From Catonia carolina (lineage: Eukaryota; Arthropoda; Insecta; Hemiptera; Achilidae): a stretch of 64,000 nucleotides of DNA. The notes beneath the pieces are model-generated. The model saw only the letters and a list, made by a program, of their open reading frames with translations. It did not search any database and was not told the origin of the DNA. The DNA is taken from positions 60,133,001-60,197,000 of the forward strand of contig JAQMRL010000006.1 of the NCBI GenBank assembly GCA_035578175.1, written 5' to 3'. Of this stretch, positions 22,266 to 33,168 are shown one piece after another. Made by a program: the position numbers and the translations under genes. Each line of letters begins with the position of its first letter. Position 1 is the stretch's first letter.

Positions 22266-23165
22266 ACTTTCTCTTGCCTATATGAATATATAGGAAGGAA
22301 AGTATTGTTTTCATGTCGATTTTTCGAAACCGAGTTTTCACCGGATCTACACGTTTTCAGACCCCCTGAACCCAAAAAACATGTTTTTAGCGATTGGTCT
22401 GTGTGTGTGTGTGTGTGCAAAATATCTCAAGAACGGAATATCATGCAAACTTCAAACTTAAGTTACATACCCTTACCGGACCCAATACGAACATTTTCAT
22501 CAAAATCGGTCAACTGGAAGTAGTAGTTTATTCGTATAATTTTTCACTTTTTTGCGATTTTCTCAAAAACTAGTCCTACGATTTTTTTTAAAATCGCCTG
22601 GTTTACTAATTTTTTTATTCTCTACAAGATAAGGTAGGTGCCATGTTTGCTGAAATTCTTGGTGAGGGTGGTTTTTTAAGATTACGGCTTTAATATGTAT
22701 TATAGCGCAAAAATTTATATAATAAAATATGTAGAGAATTTAAAATTCTACAACTTCATTTCAAACATTTTTTTGTATAACGCTTAGTTTAGCAGTAATT
22801 AGCGATTTTCTGTTTTTTCTCACGAAAACGTGTGAAAAATCTATTTTTTTAAGATTTCGGCCTTAGTATTCATTTTATGACAAAAGTGTTAATAACCAAA
22901 TTTATAGAAAATTAAAAGATCTACAACTTTTATTTTGAGCATTTTTCTCTACAGAGAGTAGTTTAGTGTGAAAGAGTGATTTTCCGTATTTTTAAGGCAA
23001 ACTGAGATCGATTTTCATTTTGCGTCTTTCATATATGATTAAATTTAGGTTATGTTTATTGAGGTAAGTTTTTTCTTTATTTCTAATGTTTTATTACTAA
23101 GGTTAGGTTTATTGTTAATTATTTGCACTGGCAAGAGAAAGTTGTGTGAGTGTTTCACACCAGAT
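22266..23165 (+). mobile_element. Helentron-like repeat H, full-length copy
   Basis: About 900 bp. The 5' terminus is ACTTTCTCTTGCC. It has an internal TG microsatellite (22390-22416). Near the 3' end is the exact inverse GGCAAGAGAAAGT, then a terminal hairpin GTGTGAGTGTTTCACAC and CAGAT. It is bounded by T runs on both sides with no target duplication. This asymmetric inverted-repeat plus 3' hairpin layout is that of non-autonomous Helitron2/Helentron elements. Family call is inference. Confidence 0.65.
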
Positions 23166-23577
23166 TTTTTTTATAGTTGCAATAACTATTTAATGAATTC
23201 AAGACGTTACATTATTATATTCAAATTTTTTTTATTAAAAAATTTTTTTAACAAGAGGTGTATGTAGCTACCAGCTGTTGTGACAGTTTTTAAATTTATT
23301 TGGGAACAGCTGGTTCATATATTTTGTTATTGAAGACAAATATTTAATTTATATAAAATTATTTTTTTCTCAATTTCAATTTAAATAGTATAAAATTATA
23401 CATCACTATATTTAATTTCGTTAACTAAGTAATAAAACAAAATTGTTTTTTTTTCAAAATTTAATTAATATTTCATTTTATTTTATATTATTCCAAAGTC
23501 GTTGTGTAGTTCCGGAGTTTTAATTGCAACAATTAAAAATAAATTTGTCGTGGACCTACCATCATTGCCTACCATCA
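23166..23577. other. AT-rich spacer
   Basis: Long A/T runs; nothing recognised. Confidence 0.4.
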
Positions 23578-23752
23578 TTGCCGGCCGCGTTGGCGATGTT
23601 GGTAACGTGCTCGCCTCTCATCACGCGGTCTTGGGTTCGAATCCCACTCGGGCATGGCATTTTTTCATACGTTACAAAAAATTCATTTCATCCTTCACCG
23701 TCTGCATTAACAGCAATTTGCAAAACAGTCGGACGTTAAACCAAAAAAAAAA
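23578..23752 (+). repeat. tRNA-derived SINE (plus)
   Basis: tRNA-like head with an A-box-like TTGGCGATGTTGG and B box GGGTTCGAATCCC, a body 'caccgtctgcattaacagc', and an A-rich tail after 'gtcggacgttaaacc'. Same family as 4795-4975 and 39920-40105. No acceptor-stem pairing, so not a tRNA gene. Confidence 0.8.
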
Positions 23753-23937
23753 AAAACCTTCATACAATAAAGATGGAATTTTGAGTTTTATTTAATGTAG
23801 TAGTTGAATTACGGAATGATATAAATTCATACAGGAACCATTACAAGTTTTCACTATTGTGCAATGTAACTTTTTGTAATTCATTATCTATTGATTCCCG
23901 GTAAAGTCTGGAATTTTTTTCATCGCTCATTTTCATT

Positions 23938-24005
23938 ATCGTCGTTATCCACCGTCTGCATTAGCAGAAATAGCAGAACAGTCAAGACATAAAACAAAAA
24001 AAAAA
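23938..24005 (+). repeat. SINE 3' fragment
   Basis: Only the body and tail of the tRNA-SINE family: 'ccaccgtctgcattagcag', 'cagaacagtcaagacataaa' and an A run. Confidence 0.6.
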
Positions 24006-24333
24006 TTATCTATAGATCCTTGATACTTTTTTTTAGCTTTTATTTGTTATTGGGAACTGTACATTGTTGACAACTACCCAATTAGATCGCTGCTTTTTGC
24101 TGTATTTTTTGAGTAGATTAGACATGAGTTTGAACAGGGACCCCAGTAAAGTTTTGTTCATGGCTGTCAACTGGTCACCATACAAAGTCACTTCCCCAAC
24201 CGGTGTTACTTAACAAATAATAGCGACATTTTACCAGCTGACTGACTGGGCTGGCCCAAAGGCCAATTGTATAGTTGAAATTTTATTCTCTAACTCATCT
24301 TTAACTTCAATTAGATTAAGATTAAACTCATGA

Positions 24334-26389
24334 GATTACGTGGGATTTTATAATAGTGTAAAGAATGCTGATTGGCGTTATGTTTATGAGTCCGCTGGTT
24401 TGGAGGAAGCTGTTGGTGGATTCTCTGATATTTTGGCTGGTTGTATTAGCGAGTATATACCGATAAAAAGAGAAAAGTTAAAAGATTATCCTACCTGGTT
24501 CTCGTGTGAGTTAATACGTTGTTTGAAGCACAAGAGTAGTATCCACAAGAAATTTAAGAGGACTGGGTTACCGAAGTTTTATGAGGAGTTTTCTTCTCTC
24601 CGGAAGAAGGTGAAGCAGATTCTTCGGCGAGATACTGCTGTCAGGGCTGGCAATATTGAGGCTGAATTGCATGTTAAGCCGGCCAATCTCTTTAAATACG
24701 TAAAGTCTTTCATTCGGGAATCACGGGATGTGCGTCCTATTAAACTAGGCGATCGGACTATCACCGAAGCCAGCGAGTTGTGTGAGGTCTTTGGTAGGTA
24801 TTTCCAGTCTGTCTACCGGCCGGTGAGTGCTCAGGAAGGTGATGCAGATGAGGGGGAAGAGTCTATATCATGTGTTGATATCCCAACCATCACCGAGAGA
24901 GACGTCATGTCATGTATTGCGTCGCTGAGGGCTAGGTCTGCAGCAGGGGTTGATGGTATTCCTCCTTTCATAATTCAGGGAATTTCTGGCCTGATTGCGC
25001 CGGTACTTGTATATCTATTTAATCTTAGTCTAAAGACTGGTATATTTCCAGAGGCATGGAAGCGCGCTTTAGTGTCCCCTTCCTAAGAAGGGCAACCTAC
25101 AGGAAGTTGTTAATTATAGACCAGTTTCGGTTCTGAACTCAACGGCTAAGGTTTTCGAAAAGGTGATATATCGCTATTTATATGCTTCTTTGAGTAGATA
25201 TGTCGATTCTAGTCAGCATGGATTCATGTCAGGGAGATCGACAGCTTCAAATCTTGTTGATATGTTGTCTTTTGTCGCCCCAGAAGTAGAAAATAAGAAG
25301 CAGGTCGACGTCGTTTACTTTGATTTCATGAAGGCATTCGACTCGGTGTCTCACTCTATTCTTTTAAGTAAACTCAGGCGCTATGGTGTGACGGGTGCTA
25401 TGCGTGGGTGGCTCGGCTCTTATTTGTCCAACAGAACTTTTCGGGTCAAGGTGGCCGGGGAGGTGTCCAGTGAATTCGCAGCCACATCAGGGGTCCCGCA
25501 GGGTTCAAATCTTGGCCCACTGCTGTTCATCCTTTTCATAAACGACATAGGAAAAGGCCTGAATTCAAAAATCTTTGTTTTTGCCGATGATGTTAAGCTG
25601 TGCGCAAGAGTTAATTCCGCTGATGAATTTAAAGTGCTCCAGAAGGATGTCAACAGTATTCATGAATGGGCTGTTGTCAATGATCTTCCTCTTAATTTTA
25701 AAAAGACAAATGTAATGACGTATTCGAGGAAGACTTTAAAGGTCAACTATACTTATTACATCAACGGTATGGCTGTATCCCGTGTCGAAAGCGTACGTGA
25801 CTTGGGAGTGCACTTCGATGGCAAGTTGCTCTTCACAGCGCATGTGAATAAAGTAGTTGCCAGAGCAAGGAGAAACTTAGGAATTTTATTTTATGTTGGA
25901 CATCGTTTTCGGCGGCTTGAGACATTGCTCCAGCTTTATCAAGCATATGTCAGGTCGGTGTTGGAGTATTGTTCAGTTGTTCAGAACTACGATAGAGGAT
26001 ACACCGACCAGCGTATTGAAGCTGTGCAGAAGAGGTTGCTGTATCACTTGCGCCAGCGTGGCATGTGTGAGGCGGGTGATCAGTACGAAGAGGAGTGTAC
26101 CCAAGTGGGTATAATGACATTGAATAAGAGGCGGGATATAGCAGATGCCATATTTTTGTACAAGGCAATTCATGGAGCTATCAGTGTCGATATTGCGCAT
26201 GTAGCGTACAGGGTGCCATATGCGAACTCCAGAGGGCACAGGCTTTTGGATTACAAGGTAAAGACGTGGATATCTCCCCTGGCAAGATGCGTAAACATTA
26301 TGAATTTTGTTGACGGTTGCGGAGTTGATATATTCAACAAGAATATATCAACGTTTAAGAGGGAAACTGTTAAATGTTGGATGGATTGA
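24334..26389 (+). pseudogene. LINE (Jockey/CR1-type) reverse transcriptase ORF, 5' truncated and frameshifted
   Basis: Two abutting frames make most of a non-LTR retrotransposon RT. The first (24334-25084) holds the pre-RT region and first RT block (SLRARSAAGVDGIPP, NLSLKTGIFPEAWKRALVSP). A one-base shift at about 25080-25085 breaks it. The second frame continues with NYRPVSVLNSTAKVFEKV, QHGFMSGRSTASNL, VYFDFMKAFDSVSHSILL, SGVPQGSNLGPLLFILFIND and the catalytic FADDVKL. The endonuclease is absent: an in-frame stop sits at 24331. The 3' UTR probably runs to about 26800. The relatively high GC and intact long frames suggest a younger copy than neighbouring relics. Confidence 0.85.
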
Positions 26390-26859
26390 TTCAGTTGGGA
26401 CAGCCATATGACGAGTTGGTAGGTGAACTGAGTAGCCTACCAGCGTTATAAAGTCATATTGGACTCCTCCTTTGATAATTGGTTTTTTTACTTGGCTGTT
26501 AGCTCGGTTGTTTGTCTTTTGTTAGTGTTTCTTTTCTTCTCACCATTGTTCTCTTTACACACTTTAGGTGTGGTATCATTGCCAATCCCTGCGCATTTTT
26601 ACTTGTGAGTTTAGACATATGAGTTAGTGTTTTCTTTTGACGTCCCATGTTTTTACGTCCCGATGGGTAAGTGCAGCGTTCAAGGATTTCTATCTGTTGC
26701 TGTACTTGCTCTACTCATGTAGGTCGTCCTCGCTTCCCTGTTAGTTATCTTCATGGAGGTAGGGATGGCTGTAAGGGGTGAGTGGAGGCCATCAAAAAAT
26801 GACCTTGATTCTCTACTTTGTTTTTAATTTGACTAAACTTTTGATTCAAATCAGCTGCT

Positions 26860-27567
26860 GTTTAATTAAAATCATTGTTAAGCTCTACCATTCTATTCTC
26901 AGTCTTATCTAATCTATCTTTTATATCCTTACCAAATTCTTTTAATTTCTTTTCATTATTCATCTTCATCTCAAATAATAACGTACTATTCTCTGCTAGA
27001 ATTTCAGTTTTCATTGCAATTAATGACCTGTTATTCTCTTCAAATCTCCTATCATTATCCAATTTCACCTGATCAAACTTCCTACAGTTCAGCCGTTCTT
27101 AGTTTGCTCCTACTGTCAACAAACAAAAGCCACCTACTACAGGGTGCACGCTAGAGTCTGCGACTTTACAGATGTCGTATTCCTATTAAGTTAACTATGT
27201 TTAAAATGATAAGTACTTAAAGTACTAAAAACATCAGTCATGATATGATGTAGGCCTAACAATTTCATTTATAAAAATACTTTTAAAAGTATTTTATATT
27301 TAAATACTTTTGAAAGTATTTTGTAGTTACTTTTTAATCAGCGTGTACACATTTTGATATAATGCGCATGCTCAGTGATGTCATTATTTGTTTACATTAG
27401 GAGCAAACCAAGAGAGGCTGGACTATAATTATCTCTTCTAACACCTGGCTAAGTTCTATTATTTCTTTCCTAATTCCTGACTGTCTACATTTTCGTGTTC
27501 TTCCCCATCACTTTTACAGTCTCTTGATATGACGTTTTGTGATCTTAACTTTCGCGACATTTTCCTT
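26860..27567 (-). pseudogene. Possible retroelement gag-like coiled-coil ORF, split by a MITE
   Basis: The minus strand starts MSRKLRSQNVISRDCKSDGE at 27566. It suffers a frameshift, is cut by MITE P2 (27085-27425), and resumes as a charged heptad-rich segment (KLDNDRRFEENNRSLIAMK, then KEFGKDIKDRLDKTENR). This resembles the N-terminus of LTR-retrotransposon Gag proteins, but no zinc knuckle or pol is present. Assignment weak. Confidence 0.4.
27085..27425. mobile_element. MITE family P, copy 2 (inverted)
   Basis: 341 bp between TA dinucleotides, reverse complement of 18965-19304. Terminal repeats CAGTTCAGCC (left) and TAGTCCAGCC (right, inverted). Inserted into the gag-like frame. Confidence 0.75.
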
Positions 27568-28280
27568 GATTCTAATTGCAAATTTTTAATTTGACCATTG
27601 CCCATACGTTGATGTGCCAATTAATGTAGCGTGATAATTTAAACTTATTTATTTAATAAGAACAAATAAAAAAACAACTTCACTGACTGGTGACCGGTAA
27701 CTGGCTACTGACAAAGCATACTTTTTATTCTTCATCTTTTTCTAACTTTTAATTCTTTAAATATTTTTTAAAATTTATTTCACATAAATGTTTGATTTAA
27801 ATTTAGAATAACAATGTGTATTAAAATTTATTAAGATTTAAATTTATAAAAATTACTATAACATTTATTTTGAAAAAAAAAAATTTTTATTTTTATTCTT
27901 GTTTTAATAACATGTTTTACAACAATGTAACCTCAAATCTGGCTGCTACAAGTTGTAACATTTTTTATTAAGTGCCAATTAATTTATAAAAGTGGTAATA
28001 GTAATGCATGTAGCCTTATGAATTAGGTCATGCAAGAATATTTTATTTATTACGTAGTTCATGTTTAATTATAACTATAGATAAATAAGTAAGCCTCTTT
28101 TAATTTATAATTGACAAAATGTCGATGAATTAATTGTAAGAACCAAACGACACTTGTAGTCTAATCTATGGTCTAGATAACATAAATGTAATCAGTTCCT
28201 TATTCTAATTTTATATTTTATTTATTCAACGAATTTTCAATTTGTTCAGTATAGCAGTCGATTTTGATCTAGTGGTTTAT
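27568..28280. other. Upstream flank of the first carboxypeptidase gene
   Basis: AT-rich. A TATATTTT at about 28212 lies ~34 bases before a TTCAGT initiator-like word at 28245-28250, a possible core promoter for the gene at 28281. Weak evidence. Confidence 0.3.
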
Positions 28281-29711
28281 ATGAAAATGACTGAATTTAA
28301 GTTTTGTTTGATCGTTCTATTTCTGTGTGTTGTGATTCGTAACGGTTTTTGTGGTGATAGTTTGAATTACGAAGATATCAAAATAGAAGATGGACCTGGA
28401 AACCCACTTTTCCTTACACCGTTAATTGAAACCGGTCAAATTGATAAGGCAAGAAAATTGGCAACGGTTAAACCGTTTTTATCGAATATAAACAGTTATT
28501 CCGGTTATTTAACCGTTGATAATACACATAATTCGAATTTATTTTTCTGGTTTTTTCAAAGCGATAAGGATTGGAAGAATGCTCCGGTTGTGGTTTGGTT
28601 ACAAGGTGGACCTGGTGCTTCTGGCTTATTCGGTTTGTTTTTGGAAAATGGTCCGTATAGTATAAGTAATAAGAAATTAATAAAAAGGTATCATTCTTGG
28701 CATAAAAGTTGTAATATTATTTTCATTGATAATCCGGTCGGTACCGGTTTTAGTTTTACCGAATCCGATGGGGGTTATGCGAGAAATCAAACCATTATCG
28801 GTAAACAATTATATAATGCCGTTACACAATTGTTTAAATTGTTTCCGAATTTACAAAAGAATGAATTTTTCATTTCGGGTGAATCATACGCCGGTAAATA
28901 TATACCGGCTTTTGGTTATGCTATTCATAAACATAATAGTTTGGCCGATGTTAATTTTAAAATCAATTTAAAAGGACTTTTTATCGGTAATGGATTAACG
29001 GATCCAGTCAATATGTTAAAATACGGTGATTATTTGTACGAATTAGGTTTAATCGATTCCCATTATTTAAGTGTATTTCATAGTTACGAAAAGAACATCA
29101 CCGAAAATGTTCAAAAGAAGAATTGGAATGAAGCTACGCGTCTTTTCGGTAAATTAGTCTTAGGTTATTATTATTATCCGGATAAATCATTGTTCGAAAA
29201 TATCACCGGATTCGAAGAACATTATAATTATGTCGATGAACGCGCTGGTCAATGGACACCGGCGCATACTCAATTTGTTAACAGTGATCTGTTTCGACGG
29301 TCGGTACATATCGGTAATAAACCCTACAATAAGGCAGAACAAGTCGCGATAAAATTAAAAGAAGATATAATGAAAACTGTTTTACCATGGGTTATCGAAT
29401 TACTTGATCATTATCGCATATTGTTTTATAATGGACAATTGGACGTAATCTGTGCGTATCCATTAACAGTTAATTTCATTAGAAATATGAAGTGGAAAGG
29501 TGCGAAAGAATACGCTCATGCCAAAAGACGTTTATGGAAAGTCGATAAAGATATAGCTGGTTATTATAAAACAGTCGGTAATTTAACAGAAGTTCTTGTC
29601 AGAAATGCCGGACATTTAGTGCCTACTGATAAACCATTATGGGCTCATGTACTTTTCAATAAATTCATTTTTAATAATTCTTCGTTAAGTGACGGTGATT
29701 ATTTTTTGTAA
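28281..29711 (+). CDS. Secreted serine carboxypeptidase, CPVL/vitellogenic type (paralogue 1)
   Basis: S10 peptidase that removes C-terminal residues, expected in the secretory or lysosomal route. It has 476 residues in one exon, normal family length. The start is the ATG at 28281 because it opens a signal peptide (MKMTEFKFCLIVLFLCVVI...GFC); the frame is open a little upstream without ATG. Motifs: PLFLTPLIETG propeptide word, WLQGGPGASGLFGLFLENGP, NPVGTGFSF, GESYAGKY (Ser202), NGQLDVICAYP (Asp388), NAGHLVPTD (His445). Triad intact. Several N-glycosylation sequons. Only two cysteines remain in the mature chain (HKSCN, VICAY). The CHxC and GCxNYYN...C disulphide cysteines of typical CPVL are missing. 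It is the only plus-strand member of the cluster. Substrate unknown. Confidence 0.93.
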   Translation: MKMTEFKFCLIVLFLCVVIRNGFCGDSLNYEDIKIEDGPGNPLFLTPLIETGQIDKARKLATVKPFLSNINSYSGYLTVDNTHNSNLFFWFFQSDKDWKNAPVVVWLQGGPGASGLFGLFLENGPYSISNKKLIKRYHSWHKSCNIIFIDNPVGTGFSFTESDGGYARNQTIIGKQLYNAVTQLFKLFPNLQKNEFFISGESYAGKYIPAFGYAIHKHNSLADVNFKINLKGLFIGNGLTDPVNMLKYGDYLYELGLIDSHYLSVFHSYEKNITENVQKKNWNEATRLFGKLVLGYYYYPDKSLFENITGFEEHYNYVDERAGQWTPAHTQFVNSDLFRRSVHIGNKPYNKAEQVAIKLKEDIMKTVLPWVIELLDHYRILFYNGQLDVICAYPLTVNFIRNMKWKGAKEYAHAKRRLWKVDKDIAGYYKTVGNLTEVLVRNAGHLVPTDKPLWAHVLFNKFIFNNSSLSDGDYFL

Positions 29712-30185
29712 ATTTTTTATGATTCTAAAATGTTATGTATGTGATTATGAAATAATTTTACTGTTTACTGTTATTATTTTGTGTATTTCTACTACTTAAA
29801 ACCAATTAAAAATTGATAAAAAGAAAATTATTTTTATTATTATTAAATTTATATTTAAAAATTAATTTTTTTAAAATTTATTTAATCTACCACTTCAATC
29901 TGTTGTTCGTATTTATTGTAATTGAAAATTTAAGTGGTGGTTTACGCAATTACCAACGAGCAAATGATTAAACCTATTTCAAAATTTAAGGTAGGTAATT
30001 TATTTTATTATTGACCTTTATAGTATCAATTAGCAGATTATGCGTAATTTATTAATACACTTATTAAATGAATGTAAATCATTCCTTATTGGTGTATACA
30101 AGTTTATATTGTAGAGTAATCTTGGGTCAGAACAAAATTTCTCTGTTCCTATTACATTGTCCAGTGACAGTGGCAATGTAGTGTA
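29712..30185. other. 3' flank of paralogue 1
   Basis: AT-rich. No canonical AATAAA close to the stop; nothing else recognised. Confidence 0.4.
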
Positions 30186-30674
30186 CGAGGTGTGGCTATT
30201 AAATAACGAGACTAACGTTGTAAAAATATTTTATTTTTATTTTATACATAATCACTTATCATCTTCAATATACACTCCTTCTCTATCCCTACAACACTCC
30301 ATGCAAATTTTCCATTGTTGGAAACAGTGCTGGAAGTCATCTTCTGTCACCTCCTTCAGTACACGTGCCGCTTTTTTTTTACAGCTTCCACAGACTCAAA
30401 TCTTGTCCCTTTCAATTCAGATTTCACCTTAGGGAACAGGTAGAAGTGTCACATGGTGCAAAATCTGGTCAATAAGGTGGATGTTCTAACCTGAGATGCT
30501 GTACTTGGCTAGGAACCTCTTGACAGATAACGTGGAATGAGCTGGCGCATTGTCTTGGTGGAGAACCCATGATTTGTCCTTCCATATTTCGGGGCGTTTT
30601 TTCCTTACTCTTTAACGTAGTTCAGAAAGTACCTCAAGGTAGTAATATTGATTAATTGTTTGACCTTCAGGAAC
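30186..30674 (-). mobile_element. Mariner copy M3 (normal order, 5' truncated)
   Basis: TA precedes the CGAGGTGTGGCTATTAAATA terminal repeat. The minus strand then carries the C-terminal transposase in standard order (YIE..., EMLQ-type tail back to [11 protein letters not shown] and the mid region), without the inversion seen in M1 and M2. It stops abruptly at 'gaccttcaggaac' and joins an H 3' hairpin (30675-30705). Frameshifted; dead. Confidence 0.75.
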
Positions 30675-30705
30675 ATGTGTGAGTGTTTCACACGAGATTT
30701 CTAAA
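30675..30705 (+). mobile_element. Isolated 3' hairpin end of H
   Basis: Reads 'tgtgtgagtgtttcacac' then GAGATTT, as at the ends of full H copies. Fused to truncated mariner M3. Confidence 0.55.
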
Positions 30706-31144
30706 TAAAAGTTTAATGTGCATTCCAATAATTAAAATTATTTCTTCAGGTTTATTAGTATAATTTTTATGAGAGTTAAATATTGATAAATATTGTTTTC
30801 TTTATGCAAACATTTTTGTAAGTAAAATATTCACTTAGGATTATTTTGGGATTATTTTTAACTGTGTCGTTGAGTTTACAATGTGTATGCAGATAATTGA
30901 ACGTTTTATGGTTACTATAAAACTGCATGTAATGGAGATAATCCTTTTATTCAAGACGAATTTGATAGTCTAATCTACGGTAATTATAATGTAGGCTACA
31001 GCATAATAAAATCTTTATTTGAAATAGTTTTTCTTCGAAATGTTTTCAGCCTGTAATTTCTCTACTGTAGTTCAAGGAAAACACATTTTGTTGACAAGTG
31101 TTTTTCATTAGCATTGACTTTTTGGATTTATTTATAAAAAAAAC
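30706..31144. other. AT-rich spacer
   Basis: Nothing recognised. Confidence 0.4.
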
Positions 31145-31579
31145 TATATGTTGTGAAACACTCGCACAACTTTCTCTTGCCAATGCAAAAATAGACAATA
31201 TAACCTAACATGAGTAAATGATGCAAAATGAAAACCAACCTCAGTTTGGCTTAATAATACGGAAAATCACTCTTTGACGCTAGAACAGGCTCTGTAGAAA
31301 AAAATGCTCAAAAGAAAAGTTGTAGATCCTTTCATTCCCTATAAATTTCATTATATACACTTTTACTGCGAAATGCATACTAAGGCTGAAATATTAAACA
31401 AGCCATTTTTTTTATAGATTTTCATGAAAAAAAACTCGTTAATTACATGAAAAAACCGTTAAACACGTTAATTACCGCTAACTAAGCGTTATACAAAAAA
31501 AACTGTTTGAAATTAAAGTTGTAGATTTTTAAAGTTTCTACAACTTTTACTAAATACATTTTTGCGCTAAAATACATAT

Positions 31580-31833
31580 CGTCCCCTCCAATGGTAAACT
31601 CGCAAATGTGCAAATTTTGCGAATTGAGTTTGTTAGTGCAGGCTGATGTATACAACCCAACGCATGTTGTAGTAAAACTCGAGAATATGTATCTTGTTCG
31701 GTTAGAGAGATACAACCTTTGTAAAGTTACAAAAATACACGAAGTGTGTTAAAGAAGGAAGCATTGAATTTGTTATTTGCTCTTCTGTAAAACTGAGAAT
31801 TTGCACATTCGCGAGTTTACCATGGGATGGACG
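31580..31833. mobile_element. MITE with ~36-bp inverted ends, nested in H
   Basis: 254 bp. Left end CGTCCCCTCCAATGGTAAAC, right end inverted CGTCCATCCCATGGTAAAC; both continue TCGC(A/G)AATGTGCAAATT. Flanked by ATAT on both sides (31576-31579, 31834-31837), equally readable as TA plus a T/A-extended terminus. Non-coding. Confidence 0.75.
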
Positions 31834-32239
31834 ATATTAAGGGCACAATCTTAAAAAAGCCATTTTTTCTACGAGAGCACCACCTCACAAAGAATTTCAG
31901 AAAACATGGCGCCTACCCTATCTTTTAAAGCATAAAAAATGTAGTAAATGAGGTAACTATTAAAAAAACTGTAGGTGCTGTTCTTCAGAAAATCGCAAAA
32001 AATTAAAAATTTACAAAGTTTATTTTAGGCAATATGGATGGACGATATTAAGGGCACAATCTTAAAAAAGCCATTTTTTCTACGAGAGCACCACCTCACA
32101 AAGAATTTCAGAAAACATGGCGCCTACCCTATCTTTTAAAGCATAAAAAATGTAGTAAATGAGGTAACTATTAAAAAAACTGTAGGTGCTGTTCTTCAGA
32201 AAATCGCAAAAAAGTAAAAATTTACAAAGTTTATTTATC
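31825..32239. repeat. 211-bp tandem duplication inside H
   Basis: 31825-32028 and 32036-32239 are nearly identical, both starting GGATGGACGATATTAAGGG. The second unit carries 9 bp of the MITE right end, so duplication followed MITE insertion. Confidence 0.8.
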
Positions 32240-32440
32240 TTGAATAAATTATAACTGAAGAAACCATTGATTAAATTGTGGGAACCATTGCATATGTATG
32301 TATTTCTCCCTCTGAAGGTCACCCTATTGAGACTGTTATGCATTGGGATTAATTTTACAAACATAAGTTGTAAATGTGCCAGGGTTTTCACTTTTTACAG
32401 ATACCTTTTTACAGAAAGTAATTTTATTTCATTTATAAAG

Positions 32441-33168
32441 TACTTTTATTGAAACGTAATGCCTCTCTCGCTATAATTTGATTAGTAATGGGTATATTGT
32501 TTACATATTAGTGTGACATGATAGATTAAACTGTTCACTACTCACCAATATAATCATTTTTCCACATAATCACCATTAACAGCGACACATTTATGCCAAT
32601 GTACTACACTTTAGAAAAGTCTGTCACGGAGGAAGTCTGAAGTTTTCGTATGGCACCATTTCTTCACCTCCATTATCACCTCTTTATCCGAAGAGAAACT
32701 CATGCCCTTGAGATGTTTCTTAAGCTTTGGAAAGAGGAAAAGCCACACAGTGCAAGATCTGGACTATAGGGTGGATGAATCCAAGCTTCTCTAGGGCTGT
32801 ATGCGTTTTCAGAGTTGTGTGAGGATAAGGGTTGTCATGATGCAGAATTGGCTCTTTGTCTGAAAGAACCCTACGCTACCATTGCTTCAGATTTGATAGG
32901 GTAGCAGCATGTTGTTTGGAGTTGACAGTACAGAGCCATGTTTCTAAAACTCAATATAAATGATACCAATACAATCCCAGAAAACTGTGATCATGACTTT
33001 ACTGGCATATGGTATTGTTTTGAATTCTTTGGTTGCGGCTGTAAATCACCGCTAGGGTGACTTGTGTACAAAGAGTTCCAGTACATGGCTAACCACTTTT
33101 GTGACTGTATGGCTCATCATTATAATAGTTAAATGGAGGCATTACTTTTTAATACGCCCTTGTATTAA
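32441..33168 (-). pseudogene. Second mariner-like transposon, degenerate
   Basis: Ends resemble each other: left 'ttgaaacgtaatgcctc', right inverted 'ttaaaaagtaatgcctcc', the AAAAGTAATGCCTCC end known for some insect mariners. Minus-strand words VFWDCIGIIYIEF, a HHD/N-type catalytic scrap (ILHHDN-like, frameshifted), LFPKLKKHLKGMSFSSDKEV and KKWCHTKTSDFLRDRLF are transposase C-terminal. Many stops. Confidence 0.65.

Larger units (their letters stand above)
31145..32239 (-). mobile_element. Helentron-like repeat H, minus, with nested MITE and internal duplication
   Basis: The 3' end is on the left ('gtgaaacactcgcacaac', then TTTCTCTTGCC). The body runs leftward to rightward through 'tctacaacttttac' and 'gcgcctaccctatctt', and is truncated before the 5' terminus. 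It is interrupted by a MITE (31580-31833) and contains a 211-bp tandem duplication (31825-32239). Confidence 0.65.

Noticed and set aside
23578..23650. tRNA gene with A and B boxes
   Set aside because: The 5' and 3' ends cannot form an acceptor stem and the body matches other tRNA-derived SINE copies in the window.
18965..27425. One giant 8.5-kb inverted-repeat transposon bounded by the two P copies
   Set aside because: Each P copy is itself a complete MITE with both terminal repeats and its own TA pair, so two independent insertions explain the symmetry.
28242..28280. Upstream start for paralogue 1
   Set aside because: The frame opens with TTG, not ATG; the ATG at 28281 directly precedes a good signal peptide.
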